The notes under the pieces: model-generated | Database searches by the model: none | Told to the model about the DNA's origin: nothing | What the model saw: only the letters and a program-made list of their open reading frames with translations | Shown: positions 28,784-37,749 of the stretch, in pieces | How the letters are laid out: each line of letters starts with the position of its first letter | Numbering within the stretch: the first letter of the stretch is position 1 | Made by a program: the position numbers and the translations under genes | Source: Vibrio astriarenae | GTDB taxonomy: Bacteria; Pseudomonadota; Gammaproteobacteria; Enterobacterales; Vibrionaceae | Length of the DNA: 64,000 nucleotides | Direction of reading: 5' to 3' | Assembly (NCBI RefSeq): GCF_010587385.1 | Contig: NZ_CP047476.1 | Location: forward strand, 496,001-560,000

Positions 28784-31234
28784 ATGAAAAAAACACTGAA
28801 GCAAATACTGAGTCCGTCGTTGACCCGACGCGGATTCATCAAAACGTCTTCGGCTCTGGGTGGTGTTGCAGCAGCAACCAGTGCCATCTCTCTGCCTTTT
28901 AAATCTGCTCAAGCCAACAGTGAAACTAAACCTGCTTCCGAAGAGAAGGTGGTCTGGAGTGCTTGTACGGTAAACTGCGGTAGTCGTTGTCCTTTACGCA
29001 TGCATGTCGCTGACGGTGAGATCAAATGGGTAGATGCCGATAATACGGGCAATGATGATTACGCAGCGAAAGATGTACAAGTTCGTGCTTGTCTTCGTGG
29101 CCGCTCGATGCGCCGCCGTGTTTACAACCCTGACCGCCTGAAATACCCAATGAAACGGGTCGGTAAGAGAGGCGAAGGTAAGTTTAAACGTATCTCTTGG
29201 GATGAAGCGTATACCGAAATCGCTAATAGCATTCAGTCCATTAAAAAAGAATATGGTAATGAAGCAATCTACCTGAATTACGGGACAGGTACGCTGGGTG
29301 GCACAGTGACGAAGTCGTGGCCACCAGGAAGTTCATTGATTGCTCGACTTATGAACCTGACTGGCGGCTATTTGAATCACTATGGTGACTATTCAACCGC
29401 TCAAATCGCGAAAGGCCTTAGCTATACCTATGGGGGGTGGGCTAATGGTAACTCTTTCTCTGATACCGAAAATAGCAAACTGATCGTTCAATTTGGTAAC
29501 AACCCTGCAGAGACTCGTATGTCGGGCGGTGGCTTGATTCACCATTTGATTGAGAGCAAAGAGAAATCTAACGCGAAAATGATCATGATCGATCCGCGTT
29601 ACAACGATACGGCAGCCGGTCGTGAAGATCAGTGGGTGCCAATTAAGCCAGGTACCGATGCTGCGCTAGTTGCTGCGATGGCTCATGTCATGATCAAAGA
29701 AGACTTGGTGGACCAGCCATTCTTGGACAAATACTGTGTCGGTTATGATGAGAAAACGCTACCTGCTTCAGCACCAAAGAACAGTGACTATAAGTCTTAC
29801 ATCCTAGGTTTGGGTGAAGATGGCGTTGAGAAAACCCCAGCGTGGGCAGCGCCGATTACGGGTATTCCTGAAGATATTATTATCAAGCTTGCTCGTGAGA
29901 TCGGATCTACCAAGCCTTGTGCTATTTACCAAGGCTGGGGTCTACAGCGTACACAAAATGGTGAAATCGCCTCTCGCGCTATTGCGATGCTTGCGTTGCT
30001 GACGGGTAACTTAGGTATTCACGGTGGCGGCTCTGGTGCACGTGAATCTGATTATAACATTCCATTTGTTCGCTTCCCGACGTTAGAGAACCCTATTAAA
30101 ACGTCGATTTCAATGTTCTTGTGGACTGATGCGATTGTTCGCGGACCGGAGATGACAGCAACACGTGATGGTATTCGTGGTAAAGACAAGCTAGATGTGC
30201 CAATCAAGTTTATCTGGAACTATGCAGGCAACTGCCTGATCAACCAGCACTCAGATATCAACCGCACTCACGATATCCTGCAAGATGAAAATGCCTGTGA
30301 AATGATTGTCGTCATTGATAACCACATGACGTCTTCAGCGAAGTACGCAGATATTATCCTCCCAGACTTGACCACCTCAGAGCAGGCGGACTTCTGTATG
30401 GATGGTAAAGCGGCAAACATGCCTTACTTTATCTTTGCGGATAAAGCGATTGAGCCGCAATTTGAGGCTCGTGGTATCTATCAAATTTGTTCGGACTTGG
30501 CAGAGCGCCTAGGTGTTGGTCAAGAATTCACTGAAGGACGTGACCAAGAAGGTTGGCTTCGCCACCTTTACGCTGAAACACTCAAATTAGACGCAAGCCT
30601 GCCAGATTTCGAAACTGTCCGTCAGCAGGGCATTGTCAAACGCAGCGATCCTAACGGACACTTCGTTGCTTATCAGGCGTTCCGTGAAAACCCAGAAGCG
30701 AATCCATTGAATACACCTTCAGGCAAGGTTGAAATCTACTCGGAAGCACTAGCCAATATTGCTGCGGAGTGGGAGCTACCAGAAGGTGACGTGATTCACC
30801 CGCTGCCTATTTACGTGAGCACTTCAGAGGGATGGGACTCACCTAAACGTGGTCAATACCCACTGCAGCTAACAGGTTTCCACTTTAAAGCACGCTGTCA
30901 CTCGACCTATGGCAACGTTGATGTTTTGAAGCAAGCCGCACAACAAGAAATGTGGATTAACCCCGTTGATGCTCAGCGTCGTGGCATTAAGAACGGTGAC
31001 CGTATCCGTATCTTTAATGATCGCGGTGAGGTTAGAATCAACGCCAAAGTCACACCGCGTATGATGCCTGGTGTTGTCGCGTTGGGTGAGGGAGCATGGT
31101 ACGCGCCAGATGGTAACAAAGTGGACCACAATGGCTCTATTAACGTGCTGACATCACAAAAGCCGAGCCCATTGGCGAAAGGTAACCCGCAACATACAAA
31201 CCTAGTTGAAGTTCAGCTAGCAACTAAGGCGTAA
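28784..31234 (+). CDS. dmsA: dimethyl sulfoxide reductase catalytic subunit A
   Basis: Molybdopterin (bis-MGD) enzyme reducing DMSO or related S-/N-oxides at the end of anaerobic respiration. The sequence follows E. coli DmsA closely throughout. The start at 28784 gives 816 residues and a twin-arginine signal with LTRRGFIK near residue 16 and a cleavage region at AQA. An upstream ATG at 28733 lies ahead of the predicted transcription start. After the signal comes the [4Fe-4S] motif CTVNCGSRC...CLRG, then GGYLNHYGDYSTAQI with the serine expected to ligate molybdenum. The dmsB start codon is seven bases downstream. It is exported folded by Tat and matured with DmsD, encoded nearby. Expression is probably FNR-dependent. 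Confidence 0.95.
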   Translation: MKKTLKQILSPSLTRRGFIKTSSALGGVAAATSAISLPFKSAQANSETKPASEEKVVWSACTVNCGSRCPLRMHVADGEIKWVDADNTGNDDYAAKDVQVRACLRGRSMRRRVYNPDRLKYPMKRVGKRGEGKFKRISWDEAYTEIANSIQSIKKEYGNEAIYLNYGTGTLGGTVTKSWPPGSSLIARLMNLTGGYLNHYGDYSTAQIAKGLSYTYGGWANGNSFSDTENSKLIVQFGNNPAETRMSGGGLIHHLIESKEKSNAKMIMIDPRYNDTAAGREDQWVPIKPGTDAALVAAMAHVMIKEDLVDQPFLDKYCVGYDEKTLPASAPKNSDYKSYILGLGEDGVEKTPAWAAPITGIPEDIIIKLAREIGSTKPCAIYQGWGLQRTQNGEIASRAIAMLALLTGNLGIHGGGSGARESDYNIPFVRFPTLENPIKTSISMFLWTDAIVRGPEMTATRDGIRGKDKLDVPIKFIWNYAGNCLINQHSDINRTHDILQDENACEMIVVIDNHMTSSAKYADIILPDLTTSEQADFCMDGKAANMPYFIFADKAIEPQFEARGIYQICSDLAERLGVGQEFTEGRDQEGWLRHLYAETLKLDASLPDFETVRQQGIVKRSDPNGHFVAYQAFRENPEANPLNTPSGKVEIYSEALANIAAEWELPEGDVIHPLPIYVSTSEGWDSPKRGQYPLQLTGFHFKARCHSTYGNVDVLKQAAQQEMWINPVDAQRRGIKNGDRIRIFNDRGEVRINAKVTPRMMPGVVALGEGAWYAPDGNKVDHNGSINVLTSQKPSPLAKGNPQHTNLVEVQLATKA

Positions 31235-31241
31235 GGACTGA

Positions 31242-31859
31242 ATGATGAAACAATACGGTTTTTATATTGACTCAAGCAAATGTACGGGTTGTAAAACGTG
31301 TCAACTTGCTTGTAAAGACTTTAAAGACTTAGGTGTCGACCGTAGTTACCGTCGAGTGTATGAATACGCAGGTGGGAACTGGGTAGAAGAGAACGGCACT
31401 TATCGTCAAGATGTGTTCGCATACTACACGTCAATCGCCTGTAATCACTGTGATGAGCCAGCGTGTGCCAAAGTGTGTCCATCTGGCGCGATGCATAAAC
31501 GCGAAGATGGTTTCGTTATCGTTGACGAAAAGGTGTGTATTGGTTGTAAGCACTGCGCCAATGCGTGTCCGTATGGCGCGCCACAATACAGCAAAGAAAA
31601 AGGTCACATGACCAAGTGTGACGGTTGCTTCGAGCGTGTTGCCGAGGGCTTTGAGCCTATCTGTGTCGGCTCTTGTCCTCTTCGTGCACTTGAATTTGGC
31701 CCAATCAACGAGCTACGTGCGAAATATGGCACCAATGCAGATGTTGCTCCTTTACCTTCTTCGTCTCTGACGAAGCCCAACATTGTCATTAAACCAAACC
31801 GTCATGCACGTCCTACGGATGATCAGACGGGTCACCTAGCAAACCCTAAGGAGGTTTAA
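31242..31859 (+). CDS. dmsB: dimethyl sulfoxide reductase iron-sulfur subunit B
   Basis: 205-residue electron-transfer subunit with four ferredoxin-type cysteine clusters: CTGCKTCQLAC near residue 14, CNHCDEPAC...CPSGA near 67, CIGCKHCANACP near 100, and CDGC...CVGSCP near 127. It carries electrons from the membrane anchor to DmsA. The ATG pair at 31242/31245 follows TAAGGACTG; dmsC starts one base after the stop codon. Clearly operonic with dmsA and dmsC. Confidence 0.95.
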   Translation: MMKQYGFYIDSSKCTGCKTCQLACKDFKDLGVDRSYRRVYEYAGGNWVEENGTYRQDVFAYYTSIACNHCDEPACAKVCPSGAMHKREDGFVIVDEKVCIGCKHCANACPYGAPQYSKEKGHMTKCDGCFERVAEGFEPICVGSCPLRALEFGPINELRAKYGTNADVAPLPSSSLTKPNIVIKPNRHARPTDDQTGHLANPKEV

Positions 31860-31860
31860 G

Positions 31861-32697
31861 ATGGGATGGCATGAATGGCCACTGATTTTCTTCACAGTAT
31901 TTGCTCAGACCGCAGTCGGTGCGTTTATTGTTGTAGGTCTTCTAAACCTTTTGGTTGACCTCAGAGGAGAGACAAAGGCAAAACTCAATCGCAACTTGTT
32001 CTTCGTGTGGGCTTTGATGGCTCTTGGTTTTATGGCATCTACTGCGCACTTAGGCAGTCCGATGCGAGCGATCAACGCGCTAAACCAGGTGGGGGAATCT
32101 TGGTTATCAAGAGAAATTCTATTTGGCTCAATGTTCTTCGGACTTGGTGGTCTTTACTGGCTGGCAGAGCTGCTCGATAAGGGCTCAGTGGGGCTTCGTA
32201 AATTGATGATGGTCGCTACGATGTTCATTGGTGTTGTGTTTATGTATGCAATGACGAATGTTTACCTAATCAACACGGTTCCCACTTGGGATACTCCGTT
32301 TACTAGCGTTAATTTTGCATTAACTGTAGTACTTTGTGGCGTGATGTTAGCGCAACTTCTTGCGGCTGGTGCTGGCTTCGAATGTCCTAAGTTTAACGGA
32401 TGGGCCATCTTTGGCGGTGTATTCGCTGTTATCGCTGTCGTTATCGCGACGATGGGTATGGTGGGTGACTTGAATACGATTCAATCTGCCATTGTGTCGG
32501 CGAATGAACTTGTACCAAATATGGCGAGTATTCAAAACGCACGCTTCGCTATGATTTTCATTGGTGTAGCGGTATGGTTATTGTCTATTCGCAAAAACAC
32601 GCTACCACTTGCGGTAGCAGGCGTTGTTCTCGTAATGGCAGCAGAACTGGTTGGTCGCAGTGTGTTCTTTGGACTGCACATGACGGCGGGCATGTAA
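31861..32697 (+). CDS. dmsC: dimethyl sulfoxide reductase membrane anchor subunit C
   Basis: 278 residues, eight predicted membrane helices, opening MGWHEWPLIFFTVFAQTAVGAF as in the DmsC family. It oxidises menaquinol and anchors DmsAB. It lies one base after dmsB with an AAGGAGGTTTAAG ribosome site. The operon ends at a strong terminator just downstream. Confidence 0.93.
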   Translation: MGWHEWPLIFFTVFAQTAVGAFIVVGLLNLLVDLRGETKAKLNRNLFFVWALMALGFMASTAHLGSPMRAINALNQVGESWLSREILFGSMFFGLGGLYWLAELLDKGSVGLRKLMMVATMFIGVVFMYAMTNVYLINTVPTWDTPFTSVNFALTVVLCGVMLAQLLAAGAGFECPKFNGWAIFGGVFAVIAVVIATMGMVGDLNTIQSAIVSANELVPNMASIQNARFAMIFIGVAVWLLSIRKNTLPLAVAGVVLVMAAELVGRSVFFGLHMTAGM

Positions 32698-32709
32698 GTT
32701 TAATCGAAT

Positions 32710-32736
32710 GGGGGCAGGCTATTTTGCCCCCTTTTT
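32710..32736 (+). terminator. terminator of dmsABC
   Basis: The stem GGGGGCA/TGCCCCC with an 8-nt loop is followed by TTTTT, 12 bases after the dmsC stop. Confidence 0.85.
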
Positions 32737-32742
32737 GAGTAC

Positions 32743-32819
32743 TACCCAAATTACTTTTCTCTGTAAAACACCTATCAAAATAGAGTAACTTAAACTTTAG
32801 GTATAAAGTTATTTGGGTA
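32743..32819. repeat. 77-bp element with 15-bp terminal inverted repeats
   Basis: TACCCAAATTACTTT at 32743-32757 and AAAGTTATTTGGGTA at 32805-32819 are complementary at 14 of 15 positions. The 47-bp interior contains a second, shorter pair (ACCTA at 32770, TAGGT at 32798). It fills most of the gap between the dmsABC terminator and dmsD. It may be a small palindromic intergenic repeat, or a structured leader of the dmsD transcript. Confidence 0.55.
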
Positions 32820-32841
32820 TCACTTAACAAGAATAAACAGA

Positions 32842-33450
32842 ATGACAGAACAAAACGGTATTGATTTAGATAGTTTGCAAACCATGGCAAAAGTCCTTGG
32901 CTCGCTATTTTACTTTCCTCTGACTGATGAGAATAACCAATCACTGATTAAAGCGATGGCCGCTGATTCTACTGAGCAAGAAAGTGCATTTTCAGACTGG
33001 TGTCAAACCGTCAATAGCGAGTTGAAAGATACCTTGAACCAAGATTTCTTCCTGCTTTTTGAAGGCGGTGAAATCATGGTCGCTCCGCCTTGGGGCTCAG
33101 TGTATTTGGACCGCGAAGAAGTGATCTTCGGTGATAGCACTGTAGCCTATCGTCAGTTTTTGCGTGAACATGGTATTGAGTTGGATACGGGTATGCGTGA
33201 GCCTGAGGATCAGTTCGGCTTGATGTTGTTCGCTGTCAGTCAATTTCTAGAACAAAAAGCAGAGCTAGAGGTTGTCAAGAATCTGTTTTCTGACCATTTG
33301 CTACCATGGTGCTATCGTTACTTGGAGCTTGTGCAAGAGCATGCGTTGTCCAAAAGTTATAAAGAGCTGGCTGACTTAGCCGGGCAGTGGTGTGAAGCCG
33401 TGCAAGAAGTGCTATCGATTGAACCTAAACCTCTAAAACTATATCGCTAA
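32842..33450 (+). CDS. dmsD: DMSO reductase maturation chaperone (TorD/DmsD family)
   Basis: 202-residue all-helical chaperone that binds the Tat signal of DmsA and assists cofactor insertion before export. The family hallmark APPWGSVYLDREEVIFGDS is present (about residues 80-98), as is a C-terminal WCxRYLELV-type helix. It is separated from dmsABC by a terminator and a 77-bp inverted-repeat element, so it may have its own promoter. The next gene overlaps its stop (TAATG). Confidence 0.87.
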   Translation: MTEQNGIDLDSLQTMAKVLGSLFYFPLTDENNQSLIKAMAADSTEQESAFSDWCQTVNSELKDTLNQDFFLLFEGGEIMVAPPWGSVYLDREEVIFGDSTVAYRQFLREHGIELDTGMREPEDQFGLMLFAVSQFLEQKAELEVVKNLFSDHLLPWCYRYLELVQEHALSKSYKELADLAGQWCEAVQEVLSIEPKPLKLYR

Positions 33451-34031
33451 TGACAGACAGAGATTCACGCTACTACAAAGCCTACATGGAGCAGAATACG
33501 GTCAGTCGCCGTGGGCTGTTTCGTGCGCTTACAGGTGGTGCAAGGCGAAGTCTAAAGGAGTCCGAAAAAAGCACCTATGTGCTGGGGGTTGGTGAGCTAG
33601 AGCGTGTGGAACGCGTTGTTGCGCGTCCGCCTAAAGCCCTCGACGAGACCTTGTTTCTGCAGATCTGCGACGGTTGCGGTACTTGTGCAACGAGCTGCCC
33701 CGAACAAGTTATTGAGGTTGTTGAAGGCAAAGCCCAACTGAATTTAGATTACGGTTACTGCAGTCAATGTGGAGGGTGTAATCAGGTATGTCCGACAGGA
33801 GCACTTCACGGCTCCATCAGTGATTTAGCAATGAGACCTGTTTTTAGCATGAGCTGCCAAAATGCAATCTTTGGCGATTGCTATTTGTGCAAGGAAGCGT
33901 GTCAAACTAACGCTATAACCATCACTGATTACGAATTGCCTAAAGTAGACAACAGTATATGTGATGGTTGTGGGCGTTGTAAGCAAAGCTGTCCATTCTC
34001 AGCAATACAAATGGACTATGTCGGTACATAG
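33450..34031 (+). CDS. NapF-like ferredoxin-type protein
   Basis: 193 residues. The N-terminus has NTVSRRGLFRALTGG, a short twin-arginine-like segment as in NapF. Three [4Fe-4S] motifs follow: CDGCGTCATSCP near residue 73, CSQCGGCNQVCP near 105 with an interrupted partner CYLCKEAC near 147, and CDGCGRCKQSCP near 173. NapF-type proteins assist maturation of periplasmic molybdoenzymes in the cytoplasm. Its start overlaps the dmsD stop by one base, so it may serve the Dms enzyme rather than nitrate reductase, as no nap genes are visible. Confidence 0.82.
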   Translation: MTDRDSRYYKAYMEQNTVSRRGLFRALTGGARRSLKESEKSTYVLGVGELERVERVVARPPKALDETLFLQICDGCGTCATSCPEQVIEVVEGKAQLNLDYGYCSQCGGCNQVCPTGALHGSISDLAMRPVFSMSCQNAIFGDCYLCKEACQTNAITITDYELPKVDNSICDGCGRCKQSCPFSAIQMDYVGT

Positions 34032-34039
34032 TTCGTTGA

Positions 34040-34366
34040 CTAACTTATGTAAGCCTGCATCTGTTGCTCTATTTTGGGTAGTTCGGTAAGAACTTTTGTT
34101 AAATCTTCGGTACTCGAGAGTTCCCCGTCCCTGGCTGCCTCTTCCAACTGTTTTAAGTTGGGTGTGATATCGAACTCACACAAGTTAAACAACGTTCCAT
34201 ATAAAGTATGAGAGATAAAAAATAGCTGTTCAAAATTTTTGTTAGTGACGTTCTCTTGAACTTTTGATTCGGCTTGCGAATTGTCATCTAAATATGCCAT
34301 AAACAGGGCTTGAATGAGCTCCTTATCTCCTTCGAACATCTCTTCAAGTTGGGCAATATCTATCAT
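34040..34366 (-). CDS. small stand-alone Hpt-like protein with altered motif
   Basis: 108 residues, all helical, resembling histidine phosphotransfer (Hpt) domains: DKELIQALFMAYLDD in helix 1 and the phospho-site helix FISHTLYGTLFNL with H53. The lysine normally two residues before the motif glycine (HxxKG) is Tyr here (H53-T-L-Y-G). H53 remains available for phosphorylation, but the altered neighbour may change kinetics. It is convergent with the dmsD/NapF-like pair (8-bp gap) and divergent from a hypothetical gene. No histidine kinase is adjacent. The assignment is fairly sure as a fold and less sure as an active phosphotransferase. Confidence 0.7.
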   Translation of the reverse strand: MIDIAQLEEMFEGDKELIQALFMAYLDDNSQAESKVQENVTNKNFEQLFFISHTLYGTLFNLCEFDITPNLKQLEEAARDGELSSTEDLTKVLTELPKIEQQMQAYIS

Positions 34367-34532
34367 GATTTGATCCTTCTTATCTTCAGTTATTTGTAAG
34401 ATAGGACAAAACGGATAAATTCAAAGTTAAACTTTGCGTGACGCTAAAAATTGTCAGCTCATTGTTAAACTGATCACGATTGGCTTGTTTTGTCACTATA
34501 CGATCCTAGTTTACCTATATCGGGATTCAGGA

Positions 34533-34907
34533 ATGATGGCTATGTACAGATACGTTAATTCGAGACACTCACTCCAATATAGTAAGCTGCCACCAAAGGA
34601 CGGTGAGTTAACAACAGATGATGTTCCCGAAGCGGAATTAGAAATGATTGAGGTACTGCGTGCATGGCTTGAGTTTGGTTTAAAGCCACTGCTTGATTTA
34701 GCGCCGGACGAGCTCACTCAAAATCAGTCTGTTCGATTCTATGAAATGAATGACTTAATAGAAACGTTACTAAAGAACCCAGACTACTATTGTGCTGCGA
34801 CTCGTATAGTGAGCCAGTGGAGAGAGAATACAGTCGCAAAAACATACGCAAAGTTTTTACTGATCAGAAGTAAAAATACGGAATCAGTTTTGAAAACAGG
34901 CTTCTAA
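34533..34907 (+). CDS. hypothetical protein
   Basis: About 124 residues from the ATG at 34533; ATGs at 34536 and 34542 are in frame, and the last has the best spacing from the AGGA site. The frame extends upstream only through a TTG codon at 34434 without a ribosome site. The middle (EAELEMIEVLRAWLEFGLK, then DELTQNQSVRFYEMNDLIE) is helical and acidic, and the end is basic. No signal peptide or membrane segment. I do not recognise the family. It sits between an Hpt-like gene and an EAL gene, so a signalling role is possible but unproven. Confidence 0.55.
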   Translation: MMAMYRYVNSRHSLQYSKLPPKDGELTTDDVPEAELEMIEVLRAWLEFGLKPLLDLAPDELTQNQSVRFYEMNDLIETLLKNPDYYCAATRIVSQWRENTVAKTYAKFLLIRSKNTESVLKTGF

Positions 34908-34993
34908 ATTTCAAAGACTTATCCTTGTTTTGAAATAAATGTGTCCTATTATTTTTATAGTGATGTATGCAAGGGATTTTATAGGGGCTTAAT

Positions 34994-37003
34994 ATGGATG
35001 AATTAATCAGCTCTTCGATTGGGGAAACATTTGATTGGCATCTGGATAGGCCAACATTGATGTTCTCGTATCATCCTCAAAACAGAGATGTAAAATTCCC
35101 GGAAAGCCGCCCGATCAAGCAGATATTTAAGCGAATTTCAAAACGTGGACGTTTAAGACTCAAGCAATTGCTTTCTGTATACCAAGATGATCATCCTTCG
35201 AAAGCAACCTTGATTTACAATTTGGACACTGAGAGAAAGGCGATAATTCATGTGGAGCTCACTTCGTCCTCACCCCAATCAGTTTGTGGCAGACTGAAAA
35301 TCCAGTCTATCATTCCGCGCCAGGTCGATTCTGAATGGATTCTCATGAGCTTTCTAAAAGATCAGCGTAAAGGTGTTGTCGTAGCAGACGTTGATTTGAA
35401 TATACTTTGCGTTAATCAACAGCTTCTCAATCTCTTTGACGTAAGGGAGGAAGATATCGTAGGGAGAGATCTTTCTGCGTTAAGCTCGAGTTCTTCAACC
35501 CAAGTAGCTCTGCGTACACTTAAGGATGAAAATAGAGGGCTAGACAGTTGGGGGGGAGTGATTGAGTTTGAAAAGCGCAATGGTGATCGAGTCACCCATG
35601 AAATCGACGTTAAGAAGCTTTATTGGTGTACTGAGAATGTCGTTTACCTCATACGCGTTTCTGAGGTGACTGGGCTCCAACTCGATCTCAATGAGGGTAC
35701 CAATACCCACTGGAAGTCGAGTCTTGATCTACCTGACCGTAAAGCCTTAGCGGAAGCCATAAACGGTATGTCCTGCAAAGACCAAGTGCTACTTATTACC
35801 TGTATAAAACCTGATTTCCACAAGTCGGTCAAAGAAGAGGCAAACAGACGACTTGCTCTCGCCTTAAAACAACTCTCACTCCCACTTGTTATGGCAAAAG
35901 TCGATGAGGGCGTTTATTGCATTGTTTCCAAACTTTGCCCGCAGAATTTTAAAGATTCTCATGCTATTACCAAGTTGTTGAGAAAATTGAGAAAAGAGCT
36001 TAAAAATCACGTTCATGATCTAATTTATCGAGACATTATCAATGGTTTGTGGGGTATAGATATTCTCGGTATCGACGGTAGTACGAGTGAGCAAGTTATT
36101 GAAAGAACGATACAAACAATGCAACTCCATGATCGTAGAAAGGGACCGTACGCATTCTTTAATCCTCAGCTTATAGAAGATGCAACTCGTGAACAAAAGC
36201 AAGTGTCTATCGTGCTTGAAGCGATTCGCTTACGAAATATTGACGTTGCTTTTCAGCCAATTATTGACCTCAAATCAGGGGAGATTCACCGCTTTGAGGC
36301 TTTGTGTCGTTTTGGAGATGTTGCTAAGCTCTTCTCTGTACAAAACCTGATTGATACCGCGGAAAAACTTGGTGTGGTTCATGTGTTAGATAAAATTGTT
36401 GCAGAGAAGGCGCTCAGAGGGTTTGCCAAAATCCAGTCTAAGTTCGCAGGGAACCAAAATATCTCGCTAAACTGCTCGCTTGTTGACGCTGATGAGAAGT
36501 TAAAGGTCTTTGATGAGCTCTGTAGCGTCATTCAGAAATTTAAACCTGAACAATCCTCGGTGACCGTTGAAATTACTGAGTCGGCCTATTTTGACAATAG
36601 CTTGATGGACTCGAAAGAAGTCGTGAAGGCACGTAAGAATGGCATTGATATTGCCGTCGATGATTTCGGCTCTGGTAACTCTTCGTTCCAATATTTCAAT
36701 AACTTGAAGTTTGATTGCATCAAAATTGACAAGAGTTTTATCTCGAATATCGATTCAGTTCGCCATAAATTTCTCGCGGTGAAAATGCTTACTGAGTTAG
36801 CACATGAGCTGGATGTGAAGGTCGTGGTTGAAGGTGTAGAAACGCTGAGTGAACTGAAAACCGTGCAGAGCTTAGACGTCGACTATGTGCAGGGTTACTT
36901 CTTTAGTCGCCCACGCCCCTTAGATGATATCCTTCAGTGTGAGAATTTGAATGATTTGATACAGAATCGCTCGTCGAACAGGGGCGTAATAGTGACGTCG
37001 TAA
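34994..37003 (+). CDS. PAS / degenerate GGDEF / EAL c-di-GMP phosphodiesterase
   Basis: 669-residue soluble protein. A PAS-like domain lies at about 115-225 (GVVVADVDLNILCVNQQLLNLF). Residues 245-395 resemble a GGDEF fold without its signature, so no cyclase activity is expected. The EAL domain covers about 405-655 with E435-A436-L437, D556-D557 in DDFGSG, and VVEGVET around 611-616, so c-di-GMP hydrolysis is likely. The N-terminal 110 residues are unassigned. The start ATG at 34994 follows ATAGGGGCTTAAT. An 8-bp inverted repeat (34908-34915/34929-34936) lies in the leader. Confidence 0.88.
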   Translation: MDELISSSIGETFDWHLDRPTLMFSYHPQNRDVKFPESRPIKQIFKRISKRGRLRLKQLLSVYQDDHPSKATLIYNLDTERKAIIHVELTSSSPQSVCGRLKIQSIIPRQVDSEWILMSFLKDQRKGVVVADVDLNILCVNQQLLNLFDVREEDIVGRDLSALSSSSSTQVALRTLKDENRGLDSWGGVIEFEKRNGDRVTHEIDVKKLYWCTENVVYLIRVSEVTGLQLDLNEGTNTHWKSSLDLPDRKALAEAINGMSCKDQVLLITCIKPDFHKSVKEEANRRLALALKQLSLPLVMAKVDEGVYCIVSKLCPQNFKDSHAITKLLRKLRKELKNHVHDLIYRDIINGLWGIDILGIDGSTSEQVIERTIQTMQLHDRRKGPYAFFNPQLIEDATREQKQVSIVLEAIRLRNIDVAFQPIIDLKSGEIHRFEALCRFGDVAKLFSVQNLIDTAEKLGVVHVLDKIVAEKALRGFAKIQSKFAGNQNISLNCSLVDADEKLKVFDELCSVIQKFKPEQSSVTVEITESAYFDNSLMDSKEVVKARKNGIDIAVDDFGSGNSSFQYFNNLKFDCIKIDKSFISNIDSVRHKFLAVKMLTELAHELDVKVVVEGVETLSELKTVQSLDVDYVQGYFFSRPRPLDDILQCENLNDLIQNRSSNRGVIVTS

Positions 37004-37105
37004 CATAGTTATGTCGAATGATATGAAAGTTTTTCACGTATCTACTTATTTTGCTGACGTAAAAGCGATATATTGAACACAGTTCAATATAATCAGGAGG
37101 TAAGT

Positions 37106-37726
37106 ATGAACTTGGTTATTCTTCATGGGTTGTACATGCACGGCATTGCTATGCAGCCGCTCGCTATGAACATGGAGAAGATTGGCTACACCACTCACCT
37201 TATCACATATAATTCTCTCGCTATTGAACCTGAGAGACTGTTTAGGCGCATCGATCGAGCACTAGACGAGTCCAAAACCAACGTGCTGATTGGTCATAGC
37301 CTGGGAGGCGTGATGATACAACGTTACCTTGATAGTCGTCAGCCTAGTACGGATGTGGTCTCTCATGTTGTGACCATAGGCTCACCATTGCAGGGCGCTT
37401 CCATTGTTTCAGTCATAGAAGAGATGGGAATGGGGGCATTGTTAGGCAATTCTCCTGAGCACGGCCTCACCATGAACGACAATCAGTGGCTTCACCCACA
37501 AAAGTTGGGCAGTATTGCCGGGGATTTTGATATTGGTGCAAGACGATTGTTATTGGGCGGAATGGAATCCTCTGATGGAACCGTTACGGTTGAAGAAACC
37601 GTCATTGAGGGGATGACCGACCACATCGTCACTCATTTCAGCCATACAGCGCTGATATACAACAATGTCGTAACGAAGCAGATCGACCACTTTATCCAAA
37701 AAGATAAGTTTAAACACACCAGCTGA
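37106..37726 (+). CDS. alpha/beta hydrolase, lipase-like
   Basis: 206 residues from the ATG at 37106, chosen for its perfect AGGAGG site; an upstream in-frame start has none. It opens with the strand-loop VILHGLYMHG (oxyanion region) and has the nucleophile elbow GHSLGG with S65. A late H in THFSHTALIYN could be the catalytic histidine. The short length and core-only architecture resemble DUF676/PGAP1-like esterases. No signal peptide. Substrate unknown. Its stop lies inside the following hairpin. Confidence 0.82.
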   Translation: MNLVILHGLYMHGIAMQPLAMNMEKIGYTTHLITYNSLAIEPERLFRRIDRALDESKTNVLIGHSLGGVMIQRYLDSRQPSTDVVSHVVTIGSPLQGASIVSVIEEMGMGALLGNSPEHGLTMNDNQWLHPQKLGSIAGDFDIGARRLLLGGMESSDGTVTVEETVIEGMTDHIVTHFSHTALIYNNVVTKQIDHFIQKDKFKHTS

Positions 37727-37740
37727 CACTGGTGTGTTTG
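37712..37740. terminator. terminator-like hairpin between convergent genes
   Basis: The 11-bp stem AAACACACCAG/CTGGTGTGTTT encloses the hydrolase stop codon in its loop. It lies ten bases before the end of ltaE on the other strand. Confidence 0.7.
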
Positions 37741-37749
37741 CATATTCGG

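Noticed and set aside
32585-32944. 119-codon minus-strand frame over dmsC end and dmsD start
   Set aside because: Shadow of two real genes and the terminator; no coding features.
34434-34532. TTG start extending the hypothetical gene by 33 residues
   Set aside because: No ribosome site, and ATGs with better context follow.
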